In this document: positions 47,870-60,280 of the stretch, piece by piece
Position numbering within the stretch: the stretch's first letter is position 1
How the letters are laid out: each line of letters opens with the position of its first letter
DNA from: Bettongia penicillata ogilbyi
Taxonomy: Eukaryota > Chordata > Mammalia > Diprotodontia > Potoroidae
Assembly (NCBI GenBank): GCA_023548195.1
Contig: JAJHZJ010000531.1
Location: 3,830,802 to 3,894,801 of the forward strand
Direction: 5' to 3'
DNA length: 64,000 bases
Position numbers and translations under genes: made by a program
The notes under the pieces: model-generated
What the model was told of the DNA's origin: nothing
What the model saw: only the letters and a program-made list of their open reading frames with translations
Database searches by the model: none

Positions 47870-48380
47870 AGTTCCCACTGTTACCATTATATTTTAGGCC
47901 TTCCATCATCTTTTTCTGACCTTCAGACCCTTAGTACTCTAACCTATCCTACCCCGTACTGCAGTCTTCTTTCTAAAATATCATTGTAATTATGTTGTTG
48001 CCCTGCACGAAATGAATTTCGATCACTTGTACTGAGAAGATGCATTCTCAGATTCTTAACTGTACCATTCCTCTCTTTGTATCCCCAATATTTAGCACAG
48101 TACCTGGCACATAGTAGGTATTTAATAAATTCTTTTTGATTGATTAGCTTGGCATTGAAGATCCTGCACAATATGGTCCCCATACATCTTTATAGCCCCC
48201 GTAGGGCTACTCCAAACAAACTTTAACATATCATATACACACTAGTCATCCTCTTCGAGAATTTAACGATAACTACCCTTCAAAGCTCAGCTTGTCTCGG
48301 GCCTTTCAACAAAACTTTTCTTCACCCTCAGTGTTTAGTCTTTCCTCTCTACTGTAGCACTTATGGTCTGTATGGCTTAA
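47870..48380 (+). repeat. L2 LINE 3' end with a nested L2-type end
   Basis: L2 pieces before about 48000 and after 48148 ('ttggcattgaagatcctgca', 'caatatggtccccatac') are in order. Between them lies another terminus with 'agcacagtacctggcacata' and 'gtaggtatttaataaattc'. Confidence 0.5.
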
Positions 48381-51319
48381 TTGGCATTTAGTGTGCACTA
48401 CCTGTGTCATATGGGGTATCAGATACAGCAGTTGCTTTCAGAATACCTGATTTTGAGTACAGCTCTACTTCTTCTTTGAGCAAGTTCCTTTTTAAGCCTA
48501 CATTTCTTAATCTACAAAATCTCACAGAGATCTCACGGAGTAAAGTGAGGAAAACCGTAAACTATAAAGACCATATAAATGTGAGGTAATAGTACTAATA
48601 ACACTTTAGTTAAATTTCTTGTCATCCTAAATAGATCGCAAGCCCTTGAAGACAGGGACATTTATGTGATGTAGGATTCAGTAAATAAATACTTCTGATA
48701 ACTGGGGGAAAAATTGATAATGGATACTATTTTAAGTTTGATGAAAAAATGTTAATCAGTTAATCAGAGGGATTGTTACTAACTATAGATAAAATGTGCC
48801 ATAAATTTGCAAATGAAGACTCCTTAGTGACAACCATAAACTTCTTTGAGTGTACTGTTTGCTTACTTGGGGGAGGCGGGAAAGAATGAATTCAGTCATC
48901 TATTGTTAAGGTTCATTGATTTCATCAAGACCGTCTGCCTAGACAGATTTTGGGTGACTTGTAAATTCTTTCAGAGCTAATCTGGAGTGTTTTCACTCTC
49001 ATTTGTAGTCATTCAATTCAACAAACATTTATTCAAAATTTTCTCTTCCAAGTTCACCCGTATTTTAAAATATAATGTGCCTGTCACAATATCAGTGTAG
49101 GTGTTCAGATTTGTGAGACAGAAATATTTCTTCTTCCTCCTCCCCAAAAAATTTTTTTTTAGGGATTCAGTATAGACACCTGAAAGTATAAATGCCATAA
49201 ATCTAAATGCTCTTGAATATTTTTTGGTTTGTAACCATGACAGCCTAGGTATGTTAATTTTCCACTCCTTGGAATAAAATCAATCTTAACCATGAGAACC
49301 TGCCAAGGAGACAACTTCCTACTCATTTTCAGCTTTTATATTTGATTCCAAAGAAACATATGCCACATTGCATGCATTCTTCACTGAGAGGCTGTTTCAT
49401 GTGTTTTTTTCTTCTTCAAACTTTTTCAAAAAGGTTATTAACCCCTTTGTCATTTAAATTGCTTAAGCATCTTGCCAGAACTTGACCGTTATTTTCTAGC
49501 CTTATTTCTTTTCATTTGAGAACTATGTTTCTCATGAGAAGCTTATGTTCCTAAGAAATCTTCCAGATCATTAGAGTAATTCTGATTAATCTCTCACTTT
49601 TCCATCACTGCCCTTCATCCTAACATTTGAAAAGATAGTCATTTGATATGATTCCTTAACAAATGAATCTTTAGAATACTTTCTGGAGTATGGGTATATA
49701 GAGTTCTTGTATTACTGTATACTAACTAAACTGTTATAGGTGATATAGTATGCTTCCTTCTCCCTCTGCCCAAACACTGGAAAAACCTGCCTTCAAGAGG
49801 CAACGGTTTCATTTACCTTGAATATCTTAAGGGAGAGGTGGTCTGTTAGCCCCTTTAAAATGATTAGAACAAAAAAACTCAATTTGGAAGAGGCTGGCAT
49901 AGCTTAAGGAGTCACTGTGTGTTAAGTATTGTGGATATAGTAGCAGAAACCATCTTGGGAGGCTAATACATGCAAAATTAAAAAAAAAAGATATACACTC
50001 TCCTGATAGAACTCTTGGCTCTCATGCAAAGATTTAGACCTGCTGAAGAGAGTTTCTGCAAGTGTCTAGAAAGAGCTATAGTTCCCATTCATGCCCACAG
50101 GCATTTATTAAGGGAATGTAAAGAAATACTAACAGCCCTTTTCCTCAAAAAGCTAATAACAGGGATATATCCTGTATCTCTACCCCCAAAAGTATACTAC
50201 AGATTAGAATGTGATCAGGGATAAGGAAAGGTCTAGGAGCCATGGAGAAGCTAGAAAAAGTTTTGAGGATTGAAAAGTGAGTTCAGCTGAAAAAACTCAG
50301 AAATTAGACTTCATGGAAGAGGTATTTCCTCAGACCTGAAAGAAGAGGATTTCAGGATATCTAGGTGTAGTACATGGGAGCTATGTAGTACATAGCTAAA
50401 ACACAACTTTTAAAAAGCAACTTTTAGTAAATTCTACTAGTTTAATTTTAAGCTTAGTTTCTTTTTCGGTTCCCTTTGTATATCTTCTGGTAGAATTTCA
50501 AATGAACTGAAAAACTACCACAGAAAGAAAAGGGGGCCATAAATCCCAGGAGACTCTGGGGTCTCCAGCTGGATAAATAGTCCTTGGATCATCAAAAGCT
50601 GCTTGTTATATCAAAGAACTATTTATCTTCAGATATTCTGTGCTTCACAGATTAATATTTTGATTGTTTTAATTATCAATCATTTTTCATTAGCTCTTTT
50701 AACACTTCCCTTTGCTCCTTCAGTTTTTTCTCAAGAGTCATTGTTGATCATCATTACATTGATCTTGATGCTGAACCAGATAATTATACCAGTGAAGAAT
50801 TTCTCATAATTGCTTTCATTTTTAAACTTGTCTCCCTTACCTCACATTGTTAGTAAAACATACTTCCTGTGATGTTTATAATAAACTTGCCTCTAAATGC
50901 ACCAAGATTTGTACAACAAATTTGTATCTTTGTATCTAGTACTATTTCTGACTATGGATAGTTGACTTTGTGTTGAGTTGTGGGTAGTCAGTACACTGGG
51001 ACCTTGCTTTCAGCACTTTAATTCTCTCAGTGCTGGAATTTATTATAAGGTTTATTTAGTTTACAGAAGGAACAAAACAACTTCCTTATAGGTGGTTTCA
51101 CCTATGAGGCAATCCCACAGTATGGGCCTTTTAGGGACATTTTTATGGGGAAGTGTATAAGATCCATGACCCCAATAAAAGTTCCAGTTAATAGGATTTC
51201 CATTTTACTATGAATACCTTGTTTAATGTAGTGATGATTCAGTTCAAAAGGAGAGAGATCTACAACTTTGTTAACTTGTATTTTATAAACATCTGTGCAT
51301 TGAGTTCATCACCTCTCTA

Positions 51320-51600
51320 TGAAGAGGTAGGTAGCATTCTTTATCATCAGTCTCTGGAGTCGTGGTTGGTCATTACATTGATAAGAGTTCTTATGTCTTC
51401 CAAAGTTGTTTGTTTTAACAATGTTGTTATATAAATTGTTCTTCTGGTTCTATTCACTTCACTCTTCATCAGTTCATACACGTCTTCCCAGGTTTCTCTG
51501 AAACTGTCCATTTCATCATTTCTTATGACACAGTACTATACCATTACATTCATATACCATGATCTATTTGGTCATTCCCAATTAATGCTCCCCTCCCCTT
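51320..51600 (-). mobile_element. Marsupial L1 3' end
   Basis: On the minus strand it matches the copy at 22200-22450: 'tcattgggaatgacc'-type 'attgggaatgaccaa', 'atatgaatgtaatggtata', 'aaatgatgaaatgg' and 'gaactgatgaagagtgaag'. Confidence 0.7.
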
Positions 51601-51789
51601 CCCATATAGAATAAGATACACATTTTGGGCATGGCCAATCTGTTGATTTGTTTTGCTTGACTGTGCACATTTGAGATGGAGAGAAAGTAAATGCTTGTTA
51701 ATTTTAAAAATTAATATAAAACTTTTATTAGACAAACACTTGAAAAAGAAAATATCTGTGTGTTTGTTTAAAATTCTGAATGTTTATTA

Positions 51790-52060
51790 GTAACTCTTCC
51801 CATTGTCAGAGCAGTGTGGTGCAACAGATAGAGAGCCAGTCTTGAAGCCAGGAAGATCTGGATTCAAGTCTTGCCTCAAATACCTACTGACTGTGTCACC
51901 CTGGGCAAGTCATTTGATTTTTCAGGGCTCTAGGCAATTCTATGAGAATATAAGTTTCAGAAAAAGTGCTGACTTGAATTAGCAGAGGGGAGTTTCCCCA
52001 TCTGCAAGTTCCTTGCATCAATAAAAATCACAGATCTAGACTATATCCTATCACCGTGCC
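51790..52060 (+). mobile_element. tRNA-type marsupial SINE, full length
   Basis: Head 'gtggtgcaacagatagagag', 'ttgaagccaggaagatctgg', 'gtcaccctgggcaagtca', 'agggctctaggcaattct', 'aaaaagtgctgacttgaa' and 3' end 'aaaaatcacagatctag'. The reference copy for the family in this window. Confidence 0.75.
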
Positions 52061-52393
52061 CTGCCTGAGTTTTGTTCTAAAATTTACCCTCATTTTATTC
52101 ACATTTCCTTTGTATTTATCCTGCCCATGACAAGATCTGCTCTTCCAATGTGAGATATAAGATTTGAGCAAGTTATAAGAAAAAAACCTGCCTCTAAACT
52201 TATCACTTATTCTATTTTAAAATTTCTCCATCTTTTCCTTTTTCCTTTTTGTAAGCTATTTACTTTTACTTTTGATTTTTGTCCATAACTGTTGAGAGAT
52301 AGGCAGCTGTGCAGAGTCAAGATCCTGGCGTTCTGATGTATAAGCTGTCAAAAGGAAAATCGCCTTTACTGTATCCAGTCTTCTTTCTTAAAG

Positions 52394-52519
52394 GGCCTTG
52401 GGAGTTTCCGTAACAGATTACACATTTGAAGACTGCCAGCTGGCATTGGCTGAAGGACAACTTCGTCTCCCTTCAAACACCTGCCTTTTAGAATTTGCCA
52501 GGCTTGTGAGAAGCCTCGG
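52394..52519 (+). CDS. LPCAT1: LPCAT1 coding exon upstream of EF-hand region
   Basis: 126 nt: one base, 41 codons, two bases. The acceptor ends TTCTTAAAG, again an AAG acceptor, and the donor is GTGAGC. It encodes ALGVSVTDYTFEDCQLALAE and then GQLRLPSNTCLLEFARLVRSL. The length and split-codon phase keep the LPCAT1 frame. The divergence from human (LPADTC to LPSNTC, RGLG to RSLG, by recall) is of the size expected between orders of mammals. Confidence 0.96.
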
Positions 52520-52979
52520 GTGAGCAATACTCTTTATTCATGAGAAAATTAGATATGTTTCCTTTTTCTAGCATTACTATTTCTGCAAATTTAATCCACA
52601 GAAATTAACATTTCAAGATACAATAAAAGGACATTAATTCCATTTTCTTTAACCTCTTTTTCCTCCACAGACTGTGCAGCCCAGTTCAATAGCTGGTCTA
52701 TATATATATAAGAAACATCCTTCTTCTCTTAGATGCTAAAATAATTATTTACCCAAAGTATCTTTAGAGCCTTTAGAGTTGGAGCAGTCCCTAAAGAATC
52801 TGTGGTCAGATCAGGAGTTTAGGACTGGTCTGTGAAGAACTCTCAGGCTAGAGAACCTCTGGGTAGGTAGATTGAGTCAAAAACTCCTGCCTTCCCCAAG
52901 CTCAGCCTTAAACCAACCTCTTAGGCTCATGTGACTAACACCTAACTCTCAGTCCTAGTTTTGTAATATATGACATAGT

Positions 52980-53110
52980 AGGTTATTTGGTGTAATCAAT
53001 CAATAAGTATATATTAAGAATGTAACATACTATGTATCAGGCACTAGGAATTTAAAGACAAAAATGAATAGTTCCTATTCTCAAGGATCTTACATTCTAT
53101 TAAGTATAAA
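52980..53110 (+). repeat. Ancient interspersed repeat fragment
   Basis: 'catactatgtatcaggcact', 'agttcctattctcaagga' and 'tcttacattctattaa'. Confidence 0.5.
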
Positions 53111-53959
53111 ATTGCTTAAAACTAATTTCCATTCATTTTGATGTAACAAATCATAAAATTCCATTTTTATAAACTAACAGGTTAGCAGAAATTTGAGAAG
53201 TTGTGGAATTATGGCAAATGATCAATAAAGATATGAATTCTTTGTATTTTCAAAATGACCTGTTGCTCAGGTGATGGCAACACCTCTCAGGGGAACTAGT
53301 ATCAAAAGAACAATTTTTATCTGAAGCCATACCAGCCTCTTTTAGCTCTGATGTTTTCTCCAGCTCCTCTGGCTCTGTATGATACTCCCTTTTTAGAGCT
53401 GAACTCTATTGCTTGATCAGTCCTGTGATGTCTCTCATCAGTCTCTTTGCAGGCTAAGTCCCTCCTCCATTGTTGCCAACTAGTTTTGGTTTTGCTTCAA
53501 TTTTTCCTTAGTGGGGAAATGTATTGTTGTATAATCAACTGTGTCCTCAGTGTGTAAAAAGATTTGGGTGTTTTTTTCCCCCTTTGTGGGTCTTTGCAGG
53601 GGAGAGAAGAAATCTGTTAAATGAGAAGCCAGATGAGGCTTTTCTGATCTTACAATATTCTGGGTGAGACCTGACTCAGGACAATCTGGTGGTTCATGGT
53701 TTGAGATTGGAATGGAATGAGACACTCATAGTCTGACACTTAACAAAAGGTTTGCTTTACAAAAGCGTGGAATGGACACTCAGTCAGGAGTTACTCTGCA
53801 CTTCAGTGTGTATCCATTAAATCTGAAAGATATTGACTTCTTTTTGTTCCCTGTGTGATTGGAAAACCATTTCAAAAGCTTGAGCCCTAGTCCCCTGAAC
53901 TAATGAAGTTTCAAGGATATGTTCCTTGCCATTTAGGGGGAAAATAGAGTAGAAGTCAT

Positions 53960-54032
53960 ATTCTCTTTCTTCCCTTCTCTTCTTTGCTTCCTTCTATCTT
54001 CTCCCTCTCTCCCTCCTTCTTTCTCTCCCTTA
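53960..54032. repeat. Polypyrimidine tract
   Basis: About 70 bp of almost pure C and T. Confidence 0.85.
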
Positions 54033-54059
54033 AGCATGCTTAACACAGCCCTGCTTTTG

Positions 54060-54270
54060 AGTATAAACATTAAAGAACTAATACTAACAATACTACTGCT
54101 AAAAATAACTTATGTTTATATAGCACTTTAAGATTGGCTGTGTCTTACATACATTGTGTCATTTGGCCTATGAAAAACCTTACAAGGAAATTGCTATCAT
54201 CTACCCAAGATCTCACAGCTAATATATTTAATTCAAACTTAGGTCTCTCTTGATACCACAATTTATTAAG
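54060..54270 (-). repeat. MIR-type SINE
   Basis: 'tatagcactttaagattggc', 'gtcatttggcctatgaaa' and 'acccaagatctcacagct' in reverse MIR order. Confidence 0.5.
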
Positions 54271-54299
54271 TAAGGAACAAATGGCCACTAACTGTGTAT

Positions 54300-54695
54300 A
54301 AGTTACAGTAACTTCTTTCAACTCCCTGTAGAAAATTTATATTCCCTTTACCTACACTGCCCTCTTCTGACACCACCATCTATCTTAACTCTATTCATTC
54401 TACCCTGTTCAAAATGCCATCTTTTATTTTTATGAATTCTCCCCTTTGCTCTCCAACTCAGAATGACCTCTCCCTTCTCTGAATCTGAATTTTCCTTTTG
54501 TCACTTATGACATTATGTCTTGTGTTAAAGTAGCTTGCTTGTATACAATGTTTCCCTATAATCTTATTCTCTTATACTAAACTATAAGGTTTTTGAGGGC
54601 AAAACACCATGTTTTTTCATCTTTGTGTCAGCTGTACCACCTGGTAAATTGACTTTCACACTAGCAGGCACTCAATAAACATTTGTTAACAAAAT
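54300..54695 (+). repeat. L2 LINE 3' end
   Basis: 'gaatgacctctcccttctct', 'ttttgtcacttatgacatta', 'gtttttgagggcaaaacacc' and 'ggcactcaataaacatttg'. Confidence 0.6.
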
Positions 54696-55114
54696 TTGAT
54701 TCACCATAGCTGATCATCAGTCATAATAATTTTTCCACAAGGTAATTGTGTAATTCTAACTATATTCCAGACTTGCTTATCTTTTAATAACTCCTTAATT
54801 AAAAGAAGGAATTGGTTTTATTCTGCATCTTTTTTCACATCCCAATTCCCAACCTACATAAGAGAAGCCTCAAAATCTTTAGTATTTGACATCAATTTTG
54901 TAGGTGAATATTCCAATTTCCTTTTTAAGTCCGTACATGTGATTTCATTGGTATAGGGAAATCTGAGTGAGGCAATACCCCTTTACTAATGCAGACTGGA
55001 TACTATTCTGCAATTTATAGCCCTAAAAAGTTGTTTGAAGCACTGATAGGTTAATTGATTTGCTCTAGATCACATAGTAATAGTTTATTATACATGAGAC
55101 ATTATATATCCTTA

Positions 55115-55245
55115 TACATCCCTCAAATGAGCTGGAGAATGAAATGGCAAACCACTCCAGTATTTTTGCCAAGAAAACCCCAAAAAGAGGTCACAAAGAG
55201 TCAGGCATGACTGAAAATGATCAAAAAGCAACAAATACATGAGAT
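55115..55245 (+). mobile_element. 3' part of BovB-tailed SINE
   Basis: 'gaatgaaatggcaaaccact', 'tccagtatttttgccaagaa' and 'gtcacaaagagtcaggcatg' are the 3' half and tail of the SINE family at 58900-59145. The head is missing. Confidence 0.75.
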
Positions 55246-55589
55246 CTTTGGTTGTATCTTGGTTAATGGAAGCCATTACTTGGCATTCATCAACATTATC
55301 TGAGTTTAGAAAGAAAACTGCCCCATAAACCCCAAGATATCTTGTGAGGTTTCAGCGATTATTCCTCTGGGCAGAACACCCACAGGGAAGAGTTTGATAC
55401 CTTATGTGGACAGAAGGAGGGGTGGAAGGGTCAGACTTACAGGGTCATTGTTTGGGCCCTGTTTGCTCAAGTGAATGCAGGTAGCAGTTGTTGCTATTTT
55501 GGCCAGAAACCCTGAGGGTCTTCCCCTTCCAGATTGATTTTTTTTTTTTCAGAGACCATTCCTTGCTTCATTTCTTACCTAGCCTTAAT

Positions 55590-55860
55590 CGCTGAATGGG
55601 TGTTGCCTCAGTCAAACTGAGATCTGGGAAAGACTTTAGCTTTAAAAGGCCATGATCTCCCACTGCGTCCAGGGCCATCTCCAGTCATCCTGATGAATAT
55701 TTGACCACTGGACCCAGATGACTCCAGAGGAGAAAGTGAGGCTGGTGACTTTGCACAGACCTCCCTCACTTAAATCCAATTCAATTGCTTGTCATGGCAT
55801 CATCTTCCTGATACCATAGTCCTCTTCAAGAAAGAAGGACAAATGACCACATCAACAACA
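55590..55860 (+). mobile_element. RTE-tailed marsupial SINE (family A)
   Basis: 'cgctgaatgggtgttgcct', 'cagggccatctccagtcatc', 'gaccactggacccagatgac', 'gaggctggtgactttgcaca' and the tail 'caagaaagaaggacaaatg'. 5' truncated compared with 21557-21963. Confidence 0.7.
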
Positions 55861-56038
55861 TATTCTGAGGTGACTCAAAATCATTAGATTATCGCTGCTT
55901 CTAGAAAAAAATTCTGTTGCTTATTCTATTTCATTAATTGAATGATGAACCATTTTTCGATATTTTTAAATCAATGTTTAGATGACTTCTCATTGATAAC
56001 ATGCAATTTTATTGTTAAAATCTTTTCCCTTTCCATAG

Positions 56039-56192
56039 GTTAAAACCAGAAAAACTTGAGAAAGATCTAGATAGATATTCAGAAAGTGCCAAGATGAAGA
56101 ATGGAGAAAAAATTAGTCTTTCAGAATTTGCTGCATACATGGAAGTCCCGGTTTCTGATACATTGAGTGACATGTTTGCTCTGTTTGATGAG
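56039..56192 (+). CDS. LPCAT1: LPCAT1 coding exon, degenerate EF-hand and start of EF-hand 1
   Basis: 154 nt: one base completing Gly, then 51 codons ending in phase 0 at GAT GAG. The acceptor ends TTCCATAG and the donor is GTGAGA. The translation starts LKPEKLEKDLDRYSESAKMK and ends DMFALFDE. The first half (KNGEKISLSEFAAYM) looks like a degenerate EF-hand helix-loop-helix. The last two residues are positions 1 and 2 of the true calcium-binding loop, which is split between this exon and the next. Confidence 0.96.
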
Positions 56193-56269
56193 GTGAGAAC
56201 TGTATTAGTACAAAAGAAAAGCACACCAACACTAAAATTTGTAGATTAGCATGTCAGTAAACACATGGT

Positions 56270-56480
56270 AGATCCTATTGGACAAACATTTATTATTTAT
56301 GATGTTTCATGCACTGTGCTGTGTATCAGAGAGATGCAAAAATAAAATAGTTCACACCCTCAGGAGTGCTTACAATCCAGTAGATATGCAGATTAAATAT
56401 AATACAATTTTAAAAGTGATTAAATTTACACGGTGTGGGGTAGAGAATATACTGGGGAGATGGTGGAGAGAAGATTAGTG
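56270..56480 (+). repeat. Ancient interspersed repeat
   Basis: 'gtttcatgcactgtgctgtg', 'caccctcaggagtgcttaca' and 'ggggagatggtggagagaag'. Confidence 0.45.
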
Positions 56481-57611
56481 AAGTCTTTATGAAGAAAGCA
56501 TTTGACTGTCTATTAAATGATGTAATGTAACAACATGCTTGATTTGATAATTAGAAGATTAGAACAAGTTGCACAGGGTACAAACTAATAAACAGCTTGG
56601 TTCCTCTCCCCCAACCCCCAAGTGTTTGATTGAGTCTGTAGTTCTTATAAATTTGCTGCATTCTTTTGTTTTGCTAATGAATTTTTGCAGTGTATAATTC
56701 AGTGTATTGTTGAGACTTTTTAATCTAGACAAAATCCTCTTGAAAATAGACATCAATAGTATAAAAGAGCTTTTCAGTACTATGAAGTAAAAAACATACT
56801 GTTGTATTCTTTTGTTTTTATCTTTTTTGGGGGGCTACAAACTATAACTGTGATTATATTATCATTGAGTTGCTTGAAAGGGATATCAGGATGTGTAAAT
56901 GCTAAATATATTGAATAATTGCTCACCATTGAAAATTCATTTGACGATGCAGTGTTACCTATTAAGTATTGGTACATCAAAAACTATCACTCTTAGGGAA
57001 AAGTTGCAATTTTATCTCAGTCACAGTCAAATCTTTTTGTATTGTAAGATTTCCTAACAGTTTTCATGGCTAATAAGGATCTGTCCAGTACTTCCCTAAA
57101 GCAATATCATGTTAGCAAGTCTGCTGGATTGATATTCAGCAGTTAAAAAATTTTTCAGCATCTTCCCTTCACTTTGTAGAGGATTCAGGGAGAAAGAATA
57201 CAGTTGGAAACTTAGATGATATCAATAAAAAAATTTTTAAAGAGTAAATCAGATGCCAGGGAGAGGAAAAACTAATTTTATTTACAGAGCCAGTATTATT
57301 TCATAGCACTATTAAAATATAATATCACTATACATTGAAAACAGCATTGAGAAAGAGACACAAATGCCTCTTTCAGCGAAGCCTGTCAAATCTCTAGCAG
57401 AGACAAGTAGCAGAAGGTCTCTCCCTCATGAGGAATCTGCCTGGAAGACAAAGGGGACTATCTCTATATAGAACTATCATCTACCCCTACATTTGCAGGG
57501 ATGGCATTGTCAGAGACAAACCAACTAGCTGAGTTTGCTTCAGTAGTTTTGAGAAACAGGGCGTTGTTAACACGAAGAAAGGACTTTTTCTTGAGATGAG
57601 GACATTTAGGG

Positions 57612-57650
57612 GAAGGTGGTTTTTGTTTTGCTTTGTTTTGTTTTGTTTTC
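57612..57650. repeat. (TTTTG)n repeat
   Basis: Runs of TTTTG and TTTGC units. Confidence 0.8.
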
Positions 57651-58419
57651 CTGATGTCTTATCCAAATGTTTAAGTGAGCAGTTATGAAGGAGAAAAAAA
57701 ACAGGAAAATGGAATACTGTTAAGTATACAACTTTAGTTAGGGAAAATGATGAGAGATGTTCTAGCTGATCAGCTTCTGAAGTTTTACCCTTCAAACTCC
57801 AAAACTTTTTCTCTTATCAACTTTTTTAAATGAAAATCTCTCTAAGATGTTACACATATTCCTTCCTTAATGAACAAAATATTGCCTTTTCTTTCTAACC
57901 TAGAGTCAGTTTTATGAGTGGGCATTTCATTGGATTAAATCTGTGTTAACTTAGCACAGTATCTTACATGTAATGGATTCTTAAGGCCTTGTTTAATTTA
58001 ATTGACACTCACCTCTCTCAAACGTACTGTAGAATTCAGTTTCTTAAACATGTTTTATATATCCATTTGTTTTCTGTGAATTTATCTCTCTGTCCTAAAA
58101 GCCAGATAGAGAACATTCAGCCTCATGGTCTTTGGGCAGTATAATATGCATTTTTACAAAATTAATGTTTCAATCAAAAATTGAAGTAACCTTCTGTTCA
58201 GTTGTTTTTCAACTTCAGTACTAATAAGGATAATCATAGTTCAGAGAACAAAGAAGCATGATTCAATATGAAAAATGCTTTGCGATGCTGGAAATTTTTT
58301 TCCCCATCTCTCACCCAAACATTTAGGGGGAAGAGCAATGAGGAGGAAAGAGCAAAACATGGGATATTTTTAATCATATACTTTGGAATATTTTAAGTTT
58401 TACAAAGCACTTGGAGGTC

Positions 58420-58560
58420 ACTCTCTTTGGATTCTCAAAACAAGCTTGTAAAATAGGTAGTACAAATATTCTTATTTCATAGATAAGGAAACTGAGGCAC
58501 AAAGAAGTCATTATTTTTCCTGTCCCACAACTGGTAAGTGATAACTTTCCACTACGTGTG
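58420..58560 (-). repeat. MIR-type SINE fragment
   Basis: 'cttatttcatagataaggaa', 'actgaggcacaaagaagtc' and 'cccacaactggtaagtgat'. Confidence 0.6.
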
Positions 58561-58692
58561 GCTGCCAGTATCCTTGAACTTTTCAGCAGTGTTTGTATAA
58601 TCACAGAGTCTCAGAATTGGAGAAGACCTAGCGGAAACCCTTCTGCAATCTCCCCACAAGATTTGGCATGTAGTAAGCACTTAATAAATGCT

Positions 58693-58695
<3 letters not shown>

Positions 58696-58730
<35 letters not shown>

Positions 58731-58895
58731 CTCTCTATTTACATATACATGCATGCATATATGTATGTGTTTCTATATATACATAGACAAACATCCACAT
58801 ATACATAGATATACACACATACATATATACCTATATACTTAGATATGTACATATATTCATACATGCATGCATACATACATACACAGACACACACA
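58696..58895. repeat. Compound microsatellite
   Basis: About 16 CA units and a short CT run, then about 150 bp of CATA, CATG and TATG units. It starts directly at the end of an L2-type terminus ('agcacttaataaatgctctg'). Confidence 0.95.
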
Positions 58896-58899
58896 TATC

Positions 58900-59145
58900 G
58901 TATGGCAGAGTCAGTAGAGCACAGAGCCTGGAATCAGGAAGGCTGGAGTTCAGACTTGGCCTCAGACACTTATTAGCTGTTTATCCCTGGGCAGGTCACT
59001 TAACCACTTTTACCTCCATTTCCTCATCTGTAAAATTCACTGGAAAAGGAAATGGCAAACCACTGTAGTATTTTTGCCAAGAAAACCCTAGAGGGGTCAT
59101 GAGGAATCAGACACAACTAAAGCAGCTCAACAATCATCCATATGT
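58900..59145 (+). mobile_element. tRNA-type SINE with BovB-like tail, full length
   Basis: Head 'gtatggcagagtcagtagag', 'cctggaatcaggaaggctgg', 'gggcaggtcacttaaccac' and 'atttcctcatctgtaaaatt'. Then 'ggaaatggcaaaccactgta' and the tail 'gaggaatcagacacaactaa', which resembles the 3' end of BovB-type RTE LINEs. Confidence 0.75.
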
Positions 59146-59259
59146 AAACATACACATATGTGTATGTGTACATGTACATTATGCATAATATATTTTACAT
59201 GTTGTATGTATCATATACATGTATGTGTATTTTTTAGTTTTTCTTGAGCTTGCTGTTGC

Positions 59260-59480
59260 TTGAGGGAACTCATTCCCCTTTTTAAATGCTTTCATTGTTA
59301 AGGTTGTTTGCTTTTGTTTTTTAGCAGAAATCTACCTCTGTAGCTTACACCTGTTTGTTAGTTCTGCCTTCAAGCCCAATAAAGCAAATCTAATCTTTCT
59401 CTACGTGATGGCCTTTCAAAAGTTTGAAGTTAGTTATATTCTCATAAATATTCTCTTTTTAATGATAATTATCCTAAATT
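59260..59480 (+). repeat. CR1/L3 LINE 3' end fragment
   Basis: 'gtttgttagttctgccttca', 'agcaaatctaatctttctc' and 'gatggcctttcaaaagtttg' in L3 order. Confidence 0.55.
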
Positions 59481-59494
59481 TCTTTTAACTGATC

Positions 59495-59570
59495 AAATGC
59501 AAATTCCTCAGCCTGGCATTGAAATCCCTCCATGACTTCCTTTCTGCCTAACGCCAGTCTCATATTACCA
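59495..59570 (+). repeat. L2 fragment
   Basis: 'ctcagcctggcattgaaatc' and 'cctccatgacttcctttct' are L2-like. Confidence 0.5.
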
Positions 59571-59639
59571 TCTATATACAAGACATTTTTAAATGTATAG
59601 GGGCACGGGATTCCTGGGAGAAAGAATCACAAAAGGGCA

Positions 59640-59810
59640 AGTTTAGAGATGAAAGAGATGTTAGAGGATGTTTAGTCTAATCACTGTTTACAGATGAGGA
59701 CATCAAGGCCCAGAAAGTTTGTGACTCTCTTAAGGTTACACTGATTAGTAAGCAACAGAGCTAGGACATTATTCCAGTGTCCTTGACTCTGTATTCATCC
59801 TGAATCATGT
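59640..59810 (-). repeat. MIR-type SINE
   Basis: 'actgtttacagatgaggaca', 'tcaaggcccagaaagttt' and 'cagagctaggacattattcc'. Confidence 0.6.
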
Positions 59811-60280
59811 CTTTGTACATGTTCTGTTTTAGAAGCCATTGTGCTTTAACTAATTCAAAAATTTTTCTTGATTACAATTTTTTAAAAAAACTAAACATTT
59901 TGCACCAAATAATGTGATATCATTGGTGTAAGCAGCTGCCACTGAGCAATCTACCAATGCCAGATAGCCCCTGCAATGTAATATATAGCCTTAATATGTT
60001 GCCTGGGGTTCACTGAGAAATGAGGGGAGTTGCCTAGAGTCATACAACTATTACATATCAAAAGCTTGACTTAAATACCAGTGTCCTGAATTTGGAGGTC
60101 ATATCTCAATTGCTATCTCTCAGCAACTAAATTTTAAAATATATGTGTGTGTACCTGCATATGTATATATAGGTATAGATTGTTTTCCATGAATGTTTTT
60201 AAATTTCAATACTATTAATCATTTCTTAAATTCTGACATGGGTGATGAAACTCTAATCTGATGGTTGCTTTTCTTTACAG

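Larger units (their letters stand above)
43760..52393 (+). other. LPCAT1: LPCAT1 intron, 8.6 kb
   Basis: Begins GTAAGT, ends AAAG. It holds a candidate poison exon (44737-44804), MIR copies, a hAT MITE (46155-46322), an L2 (47870-48380), a minus-strand L1 end (51320-51600) and a tRNA-type SINE (51790-52060). From 48650 to 49860 and 50380 to 51310 I see nothing I can name. Confidence 0.8.
52520..56038 (+). other. LPCAT1: LPCAT1 intron, 3.5 kb
   Basis: Begins GTGAGC, ends ATAG. It holds an old repeat (52980-53110), a pyrimidine tract (53960-54032), MIR and L2 (54060-54695) and two SINE pieces (55115-55245, 55590-55860). The interval 53120-53950 shows nothing recognisable. Confidence 0.8.
56193..60280 (+). 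other. LPCAT1: LPCAT1 intron, 4.1 kb
   Basis: Begins GTGAGA, ends ACAG. It interrupts the codons of the EF-hand loop. The 3' half carries a MIR, a large compound microsatellite, a BovB-tailed SINE and CR1/L3 and L2 pieces. The 5' half (56490-57890) shows only a TTTTG repeat. Confidence 0.8.
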
